The position numbers and the translations under genes were made by a program. A stretch of 13,291 nt of DNA, taken from NCBI GenBank assembly GCA_016303195.1, contig JAEDMD010000032.1:1-13291 (forward strand), given 5' to 3'. The notes under the pieces are model-generated. The model made no database searches. It saw only the letters and a program-made list of their open reading frames with translations, and had not been told where the DNA came from. Positions 6,888-13,270 of the stretch are shown piece by piece. The DNA comes from Oscillospiraceae bacterium (GTDB lineage Bacteria; Bacillota; Clostridia; Oscillospirales; Ruminococcaceae). Numbering within the stretch: position 1 is the first letter of the stretch; every line of letters starts with the position of its first letter.

Positions 6888-8135
6888 TTATCTTATCTGT
6901 CCGTTGCCGTTAATAAGGTATTTACCTGTTGTAAGCTCCATAAGTCCCATAGGGCCTCTTGCGTGGAGCTTCTGGGTAGAAATACCTATCTCAGCGCCGA
7001 AACCGAATTCACCGCCGTCGGTGAATCTTGTGGAAGCGTTGACATAAACAGCGGCGGCATCCACTTCTCTCTGGAATCTCTGAGCGTTGGCAAGGGAACT
7101 TGTGACGATACATTCAGAGTGACCTGTTGAATACTTTCTTATATGAGCGATAGCCTCGCTGATATCGTCAACGACTTTAACAGCGATGATAAAATCATTG
7201 AATTCGGTAGCATATTCAGTTTCGGTAGCCTTTTCGACAGTATCACCGAGAATTGCGATAGTCCTTTCACAGCCGTAGATCTTGACATTATGGGACTTGA
7301 AGCGTTCAGCGATCATTGGCAGGAACTTGTCAGCCACATCTTTATGAACGAGAAGGCTTTCGATGGCATTGCATACGGATGGACGCTGAGTCTTGGCATT
7401 GTCCGTAATTTCCACAGCCATATCGAGGTCAGCGGAAGAATCAACGTAAACATGGCAGTTACCTGCGCCTGTCTCGATAACAGGAACAGTTGCGTTCTTT
7501 ACAACAGCCTGAATGAGGTTAGCGCTTCCACGTGGGATGATAACGTCGATATATTCATTGAGCTTCATTATCTCGTTGGTAGTTTCACGGGAAGTGCTGT
7601 TCACGACCTGAACAACATCCTCAGGCAGACCGACGGAGCTTACAGCCTTACGCATGATGTCGCCGAGGCAGATATTGGAGTTTATAGCCTCCTTGCCGCC
7701 CTTGAGGATGACGGTATTTCCTGCTTTGAGACAGAGAGCCGCCGCATCGACAGTAACATTAGGACGGGATTCATAGATGATGCCGATAACACCCAGCGGA
7801 ACACGGGTCTTGATTATCTGCAAGCCGTTGGGACGGGTAAAACCGTCCATTACCTGACCGATAGGGTCATTCATAGCGATAAGTTCATCCACGCCCTTAG
7901 CCATATCAGCGATGCGCTTTTCATCCAGTTTAAGTCTGTCCTGCTTAGCCTCGGACATACCGTTTTCCTTAGCGGCGGCGATATCCTTGGCATTTTCAGC
8001 GATTATAAGTTCTTTGTTCTCGATAAGAGCCTTTGATATAGCTGCGAGAGCGTTATTTTTTTCAAGAGTTGAAGCGGAAGCTATGACAGCCTCGGCTTCC
8101 TTGGCTTTTCTGCCCAGTTCCTCAGTATAGCTCAT
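6888..8135 (-). CDS. proA: Gamma-glutamyl phosphate reductase ProA
   Basis: Glutamate-5-semialdehyde dehydrogenase, 415 residues, the normal length. It reduces gamma-glutamyl phosphate with NADPH to glutamate-5-semialdehyde, the second step of proline synthesis from glutamate, in the cytoplasm. It has the ProA-type aldehyde dehydrogenase fold: VPLGVIGIIYESRPNVTVDAA (112-132), the LKAGNTVILKGGKEA segment (136-150), the catalytic cysteine Cys255 in QRPSVCNAIESLL, and the C-terminal FGFGAEIGISTQKLHARGPMGL (378-399). An AGAGGTG ribosome binding site precedes the ATG. It starts 23 bases after the deaminase gene, and its partner proB lies just before that. No proC is present in the window. No terminator or promoter separates it from its neighbours. 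Confidence 0.98.
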   Translation of the reverse strand: MSYTEELGRKAKEAEAVIASASTLEKNNALAAISKALIENKELIIAENAKDIAAAKENGMSEAKQDRLKLDEKRIADMAKGVDELIAMNDPIGQVMDGFTRPNGLQIIKTRVPLGVIGIIYESRPNVTVDAAALCLKAGNTVILKGGKEAINSNICLGDIMRKAVSSVGLPEDVVQVVNSTSRETTNEIMKLNEYIDVIIPRGSANLIQAVVKNATVPVIETGAGNCHVYVDSSADLDMAVEITDNAKTQRPSVCNAIESLLVHKDVADKFLPMIAERFKSHNVKIYGCERTIAILGDTVEKATETEYATEFNDFIIAVKVVDDISEAIAHIRKYSTGHSECIVTSSLANAQRFQREVDAAAVYVNASTRFTDGGEFGFGAEIGISTQKLHARGPMGLMELTTGKYLINGNGQIR

Positions 8136-8158
8136 ATTAACACCTCTTATATATTATT

Positions 8159-8638
8159 TTACATACCATCAAGTTCAGCGGCAGGGACGATCTTGTAGTC
8201 ATCGGATTTATTGCTTTGGCGGAGAAATACATTTCTTATTCCTGCCTGTATTATCATCCTTGCACAAAGGGGGCACGGCTTTGCTATATGCACCGAGCCA
8301 TCATCGGGATTCACACCTGTAAGGTACAAGTCAGCACCCACAGTCTGTTCACGGGAACAGTTCAGCAGAGCATTTGCTTCTGCGTGTACAGCCTTGCATA
8401 TAGAATATCCCTCACCCTGATGCATATTCTTATCTATCCTCGGACATTTGCCGATGTCACAGCAATTCTCCATAGCTCTCGGTGAGCCGTTGTATCCTGT
8501 AGATATAACAGCATCATTTTTGACTATGACAGCACCATATTTGCGTTTGAGACAGGTACTCCTGTACGCAAAGACTTCGGCGCAGTTAAGATAAGTATCG
8601 GCTTTCGATACCCTTTCATTTCCTACAGATAAGACCAT
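8159..8638 (-). CDS. Deoxycytidylate (dCMP) deaminase family protein
   Basis: A zinc deaminase of 159 residues matching the dCMP deaminase/ComEB group, which converts dCMP to dUMP for thymidylate synthesis. The zinc and catalytic motif is HAEANAL with His85 and Glu87, paired with PCPLCARMI holding Cys122 and Cys125. The segment YGAVIVKNDAVISTGYNGSPR is the usual start of the fold. The insert with Cys59, Cys60, Cys65 and His73 resembles the extra loop seen in dCMP deaminases, which may bind a second zinc. The ATG lies one base after the proB stop, with only a weak AAGG ahead, so its translation is probably coupled to proB. A metabolic link with proline is not evident. Other nucleotide deaminases of the same fold are less likely given the GYNGSPR and cysteine-insert pattern. 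Confidence 0.92.
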   Translation of the reverse strand: MVLSVGNERVSKADTYLNCAEVFAYRSTCLKRKYGAVIVKNDAVISTGYNGSPRAMENCCDIGKCPRIDKNMHQGEGYSICKAVHAEANALLNCSREQTVGADLYLTGVNPDDGSVHIAKPCPLCARMIIQAGIRNVFLRQSNKSDDYKIVPAAELDGM

Positions 8639-8639
8639 T

Positions 8640-9431
8640 TTATCTTGCCTTGAAAAGCGTGCCGATCTCCTTGTCCTCGAACAGGTCGTACAGCTTTTCA
8701 GGGTCTTTACCGTTCATGATTATCATGTCGATACCTGCATTAGTGGCGATCTTGGCGGCGGTAATTTTAGTAGACATACCGCCTGTACCCAGCTTAGAGC
8801 CTGCACCGCCTGCCATAGCCTCAATTTCGGGGGTTATCTTTTCGACCACGGGGATAGGCTTGGCATTGGGATTTGTACGGGGATCGTCGTCATAGAGCGA
8901 GTCGATGTCGGAGAGTATCAGCAGAAGGTCGGCATTGGAAAGCTCAGCGACCAGAGCTGAAAGTGAGTCGTTCTCACCGATCTCCAGTTCAAGTTCATCT
9001 ATGGCGATGGTATCATTCTCGTTGACGATGGGGATAACGTCCATTTTAACGAGAGTGCTGATGGTATTCATGAAGTTTTCGCAATGGCTTGGATTATTGA
9101 TAATAGTCTTTGTCAGGAGTATCTGACCGACGGTAACACTGTATTTAGCGAACATATCGTCATAAACGTGCATAAGCTCGCACTGTCCGATAGCGGCGAC
9201 AGCCTGCTTCATCTTAGTATCCTTCGGTTTTTCTGAAAGTCCCAGTTTACCTGAACCGAGACCGACAGCGCCCGACGATACCATGATTATCTCTCTGCCA
9301 GAATTATGCAGGTCGGAGATGACACGGACGAGATTCGTCATGCGTCGGATGTTCAGCTTGCCTGTTTTGTGGGCGAGAGTGGAAGTACCGAGCTTTATGA
9401 CGATACGCTTTTTTTCGGAAATATTTCTCAT
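8640..9431 (-). CDS. proB: Glutamate 5-kinase ProB, short form without PUA domain
   Basis: Glutamate 5-kinase of 263 residues, which phosphorylates glutamate at the gamma carboxyl, the first and usually feedback-controlled step of proline synthesis. It has the amino acid kinase fold: IVIKLGTSTL near the N-terminus (10-19), VSSGAVGLGSGKLG (51-64), VIPIVNENDTIA in the glutamate-binding region, LLILSDIDSLYDDDPR for the nucleotide, and GTGGMSTKITAAKIA. It ends right after the kinase domain, lacking the C-terminal PUA domain of the Escherichia coli enzyme (about 367 residues). Short forms are known in some Gram-positive bacteria, so this is not a truncation. It begins 12 bases after the dehydrogenase gene, with a weak purine-rich ribosome site, and its stop nearly touches the deaminase start. 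Confidence 0.97.
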   Translation of the reverse strand: MRNISEKKRIVIKLGTSTLAHKTGKLNIRRMTNLVRVISDLHNSGREIIMVSSGAVGLGSGKLGLSEKPKDTKMKQAVAAIGQCELMHVYDDMFAKYSVTVGQILLTKTIINNPSHCENFMNTISTLVKMDVIPIVNENDTIAIDELELEIGENDSLSALVAELSNADLLLILSDIDSLYDDDPRTNPNAKPIPVVEKITPEIEAMAGGAGSKLGTGGMSTKITAAKIATNAGIDMIIMNGKDPEKLYDLFEDKEIGTLFKAR

Positions 9432-9443
9432 AACTATCTTCTT

Positions 9444-10394
9444 TCAGTTAACTTTATTCTTTGGCGAACCGTTCTGCCATGCCCTGATATTATCACACAC
9501 GATATCCACAAGGCGCTGTCTCGTTTCGAGAGGAGCCCATGCAGTGTGAGGGGTGATGATACAGTTTGGGATATTTTTCAGCGGAGTATCTGGGGACATA
9601 GGCTCTTTTTCGAGTACATCAGCATAAGCGGCAGATATAGTGCCGTTTCTGAGAGCGTCAGCCAGTTCGGGTTCATTGACAATACCGCCACGGGCAGTAT
9701 TTATCAGCATAGCGGACGGCTTCATATGAGAGAGAAGCTCCTTGCCGATGATGCCCTTTGTCTGTTCTGTAAGGGGGCAGTGGAAGGTGAGAACGTCAGC
9801 CTTTTCAGCGGCGGTGAGCATATCGGTGATCTCATAGGGGCAGTCAGCAGGCATTGTGCGAGTGCTGACAACGATGTTCATGCCGAAAGCGTGACCTATC
9901 TCAGCGACTTTTCTGCCGATAGAGCCATAGCCAACGATGGAAAGAGTCTTTCCTGCCAGCTCTGCGGTAGGTATAGGAAAATATGAAAACGCAGGTGAGC
10001 GTTCCCATTCGCCGTTTCTGACAGCTTTGTCGTAGTCTCTTATCTTGCTGAAATGGTCGAGTATGTAAGCGAAGGTCTGCTGGGCAACGGCATTAGTGGA
10101 ATACTGCCCCGCATTGCATACGGGAATGCCTTTTTTGGCGGCATAAGCGATATCCACGTTATTGAAGCCTGTTGCGAAAAGACCGATATATTTGATATTC
10201 GGGCAGGCATCCATCACTTCGGGAGTGATGAGTACTTTATTGCAGAGGACGATATCGGCATCGCCGATATTTTCGGCAGTTTTCTCAGGCGGAGTGAGGG
10301 GGATGATATTGACATCTCCCAGTTCCTGAAGCTGAGAAACGGGGATATCACCGCTGATATTGACGGTATACCAGTCAAGAACTGCTATTTTCAC
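9444..10394 (-). CDS. D-isomer 2-hydroxyacid dehydrogenase
   Basis: An NAD(P)-dependent D-2-hydroxyacid dehydrogenase of 316 residues, interconverting a 2-keto acid and its D-2-hydroxy acid. The Rossmann loop is GYGSIG (155-160). The catalytic set is Arg235 in NTARGG, Glu264 in DVLEKEP and His283 in TPHTAW. The substrate-loop region FATGFNNVDI (73-82) resembles hydroxypyruvate/glycerate dehydrogenases more than D-lactate dehydrogenase, but the exact substrate is open. It uses a GTG start at 10394, 8 bases after GGAGG, which lies inside the last codons of the upstream membrane protein gene; the two are 3 bases apart, implying translational coupling. It is the second gene of the six-gene operon. 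Confidence 0.93.
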   Translation of the reverse strand: MKIAVLDWYTVNISGDIPVSQLQELGDVNIIPLTPPEKTAENIGDADIVLCNKVLITPEVMDACPNIKYIGLFATGFNNVDIAYAAKKGIPVCNAGQYSTNAVAQQTFAYILDHFSKIRDYDKAVRNGEWERSPAFSYFPIPTAELAGKTLSIVGYGSIGRKVAEIGHAFGMNIVVSTRTMPADCPYEITDMLTAAEKADVLTFHCPLTEQTKGIIGKELLSHMKPSAMLINTARGGIVNEPELADALRNGTISAAYADVLEKEPMSPDTPLKNIPNCIITPHTAWAPLETRQRLVDIVCDNIRAWQNGSPKNKVN

Positions 10395-10397
10395 GGC

Positions 10398-10751
10398 TTA
10401 ATCCTCCTGCTCACTGCTTTCAGAGGAAGGCTTATCAGTCTCGTTATCCTTTTTTGTTTTAAGGAAGATCGAAGAAAGGAAAGCGGCGGCGATGAGGAGA
10501 AGCTCCACGACACCGATAGCGTAGTAGAATATCCTGTTGTTGTCAGCCAGCCACAGGAGCAGAGAAAACGGAACAGCAATGGCGAGGAGAAGCTGATAAG
10601 GTCTTCTCAGGCGGACAAAGCTGATACCGAAAAATAAAGTGGCGATTATTGCAAAAGTAGCATGAAACGGCAGAGGATAGGGGAAAAGGGTGGGTGCTTC
10701 CGCATCTGCGCTTATAGCTGCAATTGATAAAACAAGCTGTGAAAGATCCAT
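10398..10751 (-). CDS. Small membrane protein with about three spans, function unknown
   Basis: A 117-residue hydrophobic protein that I cannot assign to a family. Likely spans are around FHATFAIIATLFFGISFV, LLLAIAVPFSLLLWLA and YYAIGVVELLLIAAAFLSSIF. A short hydrophobic N-terminus (LSQLVLSIAAISADAEA) could be a further span or a weak signal-like segment. The last 18 or so residues are polar and acidic (KKDNETDKPSSESSEQED). I start it at ATG 10751; the TTG at 10760 is too close to the AGGA site. It is the first gene of the operon, directly after the promoter at 10825-10853, and its end carries the ribosome binding site of the dehydrogenase gene. The short spacing and strong upstream promoter argue it is a real gene. 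Confidence 0.75.
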   Translation of the reverse strand: MDLSQLVLSIAAISADAEAPTLFPYPLPFHATFAIIATLFFGISFVRLRRPYQLLLAIAVPFSLLLWLADNNRIFYYAIGVVELLLIAAAFLSSIFLKTKKDNETDKPSSESSEQED

Positions 10752-10788
10752 ATTTATCAAATCCTAACATAGTAAAAATATACGAAAA

Positions 10789-10818
10789 TGCAGATCTCAC
10801 GCTTGTGAAAAGTCTGCA
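10789..10818 (-). promoter_or_regulatory. 5' leader hairpin of the proline operon transcript
   Basis: On the minus strand TGCAGA (10818-10813) pairs with TCTGCA (10794-10789), and inside that TCAC pairs with GTGA around an AAGC loop. The hairpin begins at the predicted transcription start and is followed by TTTT. It could be an mRNA-stabilising 5' hairpin or a weak attenuator. The leader of about 65 bases is too short for a T-box or a known large riboswitch. Confidence 0.4.
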
Positions 10819-10824
10819 CCATAT

Positions 10825-10853
10825 AGTATAGCATAATTCGCTGAAAAATTCAA
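10825..10853 (-). promoter_or_regulatory. Sigma-A promoter of the six-gene proline operon
   Basis: Reading the minus strand, TTGAAT (10853-10848) and TATACT (10830-10825) are 17 bases apart, and TGC directly before the -10 makes an extended -10 element. No other good promoter was seen between here and 4590, so it probably drives all six genes. Confidence 0.8.
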
Positions 10854-10888
10854 CTGATTTTTTAAATTTTATTCAGACATGAAGCAGC

Positions 10889-10955
10889 GGCGGATATCAT
10901 CCGCCCGTGAAATTACAATATTACTCCAAATCGGGAGGGCACAGGTCATGCGCCC
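10889..10955. repeat. Palindromic intergenic repeats, first pair
   Basis: A perfect 7-bp hairpin, GGCGGAT-ATC-ATCCGCC (10889-10905), is followed by an imperfect palindrome, GGGCACAGGTCATGCGCCC (10937-10955). Short GC-rich hairpins set in AT-rich sequence like this are REP-like. They open the gene-free stretch between the proline operon promoter and the PAS-GGDEF gene. Confidence 0.55.
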
Positions 10956-10965
10956 CTGCAAAAAA

Positions 10966-11309
10966 CATTCCCTCTTTCTCCCTTTCCCTCTATCTCACAC
11001 CATATATAAAAAAAACGCAACAATGGGACGTCGGGACGCCTCCGCTGGCAACCACGATTCGGCGCAAGCGCCTAACTCTGTACGTTAATGATAATCTGCT
11101 TTCGCTCGCTGGCACTAAAGAACAGTGTAGGGACGGCCATTGGCCGTCCTCAGATAACCGAACAAATGCGGACAGAACATTGTAGGGGCGGCCTTTGGCC
11201 GTCCTCGGATAACCGAACAAATGCGGATAGAACATTGTATGGACGGCCATTGGCCGTCCTCGGATAACCGAACAAAGAGGGAAAGAGGGAAAGGGGGAAA
11301 GAGGGAAAG
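10966..11309. repeat. Repeat cluster closed by complementary pyrimidine and purine tracts
   Basis: The pyrimidine tract at 10966-10991 (CATTCCCTCTTTCTCCC and on) is an inverted copy of the purine tract at 11284-11309 (AGAGGGAAAGGGGGAAAG and on), matching at 24 of 26 positions. The right tract is itself a run of GAGGGAAA octamers (about 11277-11309). Between them are a GGCGC-AA-GCGCC hairpin (11061-11072) and the 55-bp tandem repeats. No gene is credible here; frames on the minus strand through the tracts give only low-complexity Pro/Ser/Phe protein. An RNA crossing this region could close into one large stem. Confidence 0.6.
11120..11284. repeat. Three tandem 55-bp units, each with a 19-base palindrome
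   Basis: Units lie at 11120-11174, 11175-11229 and 11230-11284. Units 1 and 2 agree at 50 of 55 positions; unit 3 matches unit 2 at 44 of its first 47 and then turns into the purine tract. Each holds the palindrome GGACGGCCATTGGCCGTCC or a close variant, and a smaller stem TCGG-ATAA-CCGA. The changes mostly keep the stem paired; for example unit 2 has G-T in place of A-T. There are no unique spacers, so this is a tandem palindromic repeat and not a CRISPR array. Confidence 0.85.
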
Positions 11310-11363
11310 AGTGTGAAAGGAAACACAATAATTACGCATTATGAATTTCATTCCCCCTTCCTC

Positions 11364-11393
11364 TTGACCAAAGCAAAAGATACGTGTTATAAT
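11364..11393 (+). promoter_or_regulatory. Promoter of the PAS-GGDEF gene
   Basis: TTGACC (11364-11369) and TATAAT (11388-11393) are 18 bases apart, and TGT directly before the -10 makes an extended -10 element. Transcription would start near 11400, about 30 bases before the translation start. No operator-like palindrome is seen next to it. Confidence 0.75.
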
Positions 11394-11429
11394 TGTAAAA
11401 GCAGAAATCAGATGAAAGGAGCATAATGC

Positions 11430-13208
11430 TTGAACAATGAAATATTCGGAGAAAAGCTGTACAGCATAGGCAGAGCGACAGTTGACGGGAGCTTTCATAC
11501 ACAAAGCGCAGACGAAGCATTTTTCAGCTACTTCGGAAATGATGTCACTTATTCTATAAAGCGTACTATCGACCCTGCGGATTTTCCACGGATGGAGGAA
11601 TGCCTTAAAGATGCGGAGCATAACGGTACGTCGAGTACAGTTATACGTATGCGTGGAGTTAACGGACTTCTCCGCTGGATACTTGCATCTGTCCGCATGA
11701 CAGGCGGTGCTGACCCTCTTTTCAGCATTACATTCAGCGATATCCTCTCACTTGAATCGCAGGGTTTCCTCAGACAGCGGAGACTTTCAGATTACCGCAG
11801 TTTTCTGGGACTTTCGGGCGACCTTGCCTTTGAATACAGCTTTGAGACGGAGCATATCAGGATATTCATGTTCGACCTGAGCCGAGAGGTGGTGCTGTTT
11901 GACGAAAGGCTTGACAAATGGCAGAAAAATGCCATAAACAAGGGATATGTCCTTTCCCGTCACCTTGAACCGTTCAACAGCCTTTGCAGGGATATCCGCA
12001 ACGGAGTTTACCGTTTTGACTATGAATTCGAGTCGTCAGTGCTTACCGAGGGCAGAACAAAGGAAATGTACCTTTTCAGGGGCATCACACGCTATGATTC
12101 CCCCGACAGCAAAAAGGCAGTCGGAGTGATATCGGCAGTCAGCTCTCATCACCGTGGAAAAGACGTAAATCTTGCACTTGAAGCCAACAGGGATTCGGTT
12201 TCGGGACTTCTCAACAAGCGTTCCATAACCTCCTACGGGGAGGAGATAATCTCCGCAAAGCCTGCATATAATGTAGAGCTGGTCATGGTGACCATAGACA
12301 ATTATTCCGAGCTTAACGGCACATTCGGCCATCTTTTCGGCGATGAAGTGGTATACAAGACGGCGCAGATAATCAAGAATGAGATAGGCACACGAGGTCT
12401 TGCAGGAAGAATAAATGCAGGCAGTTACATGATAGTTCTTGAGGATATCCGTGACGAGGAAGACCTTCGAGGAGTGCTTAGAGCCATAAGGACGAATATC
12501 GAAACAGCCTTTGACGATAAGGCAAACGGAGTGCATATCACCTGTTCTATGGGAATATCGGGCTATCCGAATGACAGCTCGGATTATGACGAGCTTATCA
12601 TGCAGGCGGAAAAGGCTCTTATGATAGCGCAGGAAAAGGGACAGAACCGCTATGTTATTTATGATATCGGCAAGAATGGCGCAGTTGCAAAGGATATGGG
12701 CGGACGCACAGCGGTAATAAGCAGTCGTGGCGAGGCATCGGAGAAACTGGATTTCGTGGGTCAGCTCTCGGAGAATCTGGTTATGGGAAGAATTCCCGAT
12801 CTTTCGGTTCTTTTGGAGCAGATACGTGCAGGTTTCTCGCTGGATGACATATGTGTATTTGCAGGCGGTGACATGGGCCTTGTGCTGAGTTGTGGAAATG
12901 CAGTGTCACGTGATGCTTCATATCTTTTTGAGAACGGCTATACGGACAGATTTTCGGGTGACGGGGTATTTGTCATAGACAATGTAAACGAGCTTGAAGG
13001 CAGAGACGATAATGCATTCATGAAGCTGATGGAGCAGAATATCGGCGGAGCGGTGCAGTATCTCATGACGGAGGACAGTATAGTCAAGGGAGTTATTTCA
13101 TTCTGCTATATCGGGCGTTTCAAGAAATGGGCGGTATCGGATATAAACTATCTTACGATCGTGGGCAGGATAATATATGCTTTGCTGAAAAAGCAGGCAT
13201 ATATCTAA
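11430..13208 (+). CDS. PAS-PAS-GGDEF(degenerate)-GAF sensor-like protein
   Basis: A 592-residue cytoplasmic protein with no membrane span. Residues about 10-105 look like a PAS domain and about 120-240 a second PAS-like domain. Residues 255-412 are a GGDEF domain, starting with DSVSGLLNKRS and keeping GHLFGD (300-305) and the later CSMGISGYP and AEKALMIAQEKGQNRYVIYD. The signature at 329-333 is NAGSY instead of GGDEF, and the first metal-binding Asp is Thr288, so diguanylate cyclase activity is unlikely. No RxxD inhibitory site is visible. Residues about 440-585 look GAF-like. I use TTG 11430, 8 bases after GGAG, since the nearer ATG at 11426 is out of frame and stops after four codons, and the next in-frame ATG would cut into the first PAS domain. 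It is a single gene with its own promoter and may bind a ligand or partner protein. Confidence 0.9.
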   Translation: MNNEIFGEKLYSIGRATVDGSFHTQSADEAFFSYFGNDVTYSIKRTIDPADFPRMEECLKDAEHNGTSSTVIRMRGVNGLLRWILASVRMTGGADPLFSITFSDILSLESQGFLRQRRLSDYRSFLGLSGDLAFEYSFETEHIRIFMFDLSREVVLFDERLDKWQKNAINKGYVLSRHLEPFNSLCRDIRNGVYRFDYEFESSVLTEGRTKEMYLFRGITRYDSPDSKKAVGVISAVSSHHRGKDVNLALEANRDSVSGLLNKRSITSYGEEIISAKPAYNVELVMVTIDNYSELNGTFGHLFGDEVVYKTAQIIKNEIGTRGLAGRINAGSYMIVLEDIRDEEDLRGVLRAIRTNIETAFDDKANGVHITCSMGISGYPNDSSDYDELIMQAEKALMIAQEKGQNRYVIYDIGKNGAVAKDMGGRTAVISSRGEASEKLDFVGQLSENLVMGRIPDLSVLLEQIRAGFSLDDICVFAGGDMGLVLSCGNAVSRDASYLFENGYTDRFSGDGVFVIDNVNELEGRDDNAFMKLMEQNIGGAVQYLMTEDSIVKGVISFCYIGRFKKWAVSDINYLTIVGRIIYALLKKQAYI

Positions 13209-13212
13209 AAAA

Positions 13213-13257
13213 ATAAAAAAGCGCCGAAGGCGCACGTCGGGTTTCCAAAGGGATCAC
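13213..13257 (-). terminator. Repeat-family terminator hairpin with attached palindrome module
   Basis: On the minus strand the order is GTGATCCCTTTGG, AAACCCGACG, then the hairpin GCGCC-TTC-GGCGC followed by six T residues. It is a terminator for minus-strand transcription entering from beyond the window, and lies just after the plus-strand stop codon at 13208. Bases 13213-13237 match the terminator at 2999-3023 at 24 of 25 positions, and 13237-13257 match 16-36 exactly in inverted orientation. For the plus-strand gene it gives a hairpin without a T-run. Confidence 0.65.
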
Positions 13258-13270
13258 GGTAGATTATAAT
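13242..13270 (+). promoter_or_regulatory. Possible weak promoter at the window end
   Basis: TATAAT (13265-13270) is perfect, with TTTCCA (13242-13247) 17 bases upstream matching 4 of 6 consensus positions. It would serve a plus-strand gene beyond the window. The -35 lies inside a repeat module, so the match may be chance. Confidence 0.25.

Noticed and set aside
6111..8036. Long plus-strand frames opposite the coiled-coil and proA genes
   Set aside because: They are antisense to well-supported genes. The Phe/Ser/Leu-rich products mirror the repetitive Glu/Ala/Lys codons or ProA, and no start signals were seen.
10752..10818. T-box or riboswitch in the proline operon leader
   Set aside because: The leader is about 65 bases and shows only one hairpin, without T-box sequence or a known aptamer pattern.
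11120..11284. CRISPR array
   Set aside because: The units are tandem and identical throughout, with no unique spacers and no cas genes.
10990..11621. Minus-strand frames across the purine tract and tandem repeats
   Set aside because: The predicted protein is repeat-derived low-complexity sequence and overlaps the promoter and start of the PAS-GGDEF gene.
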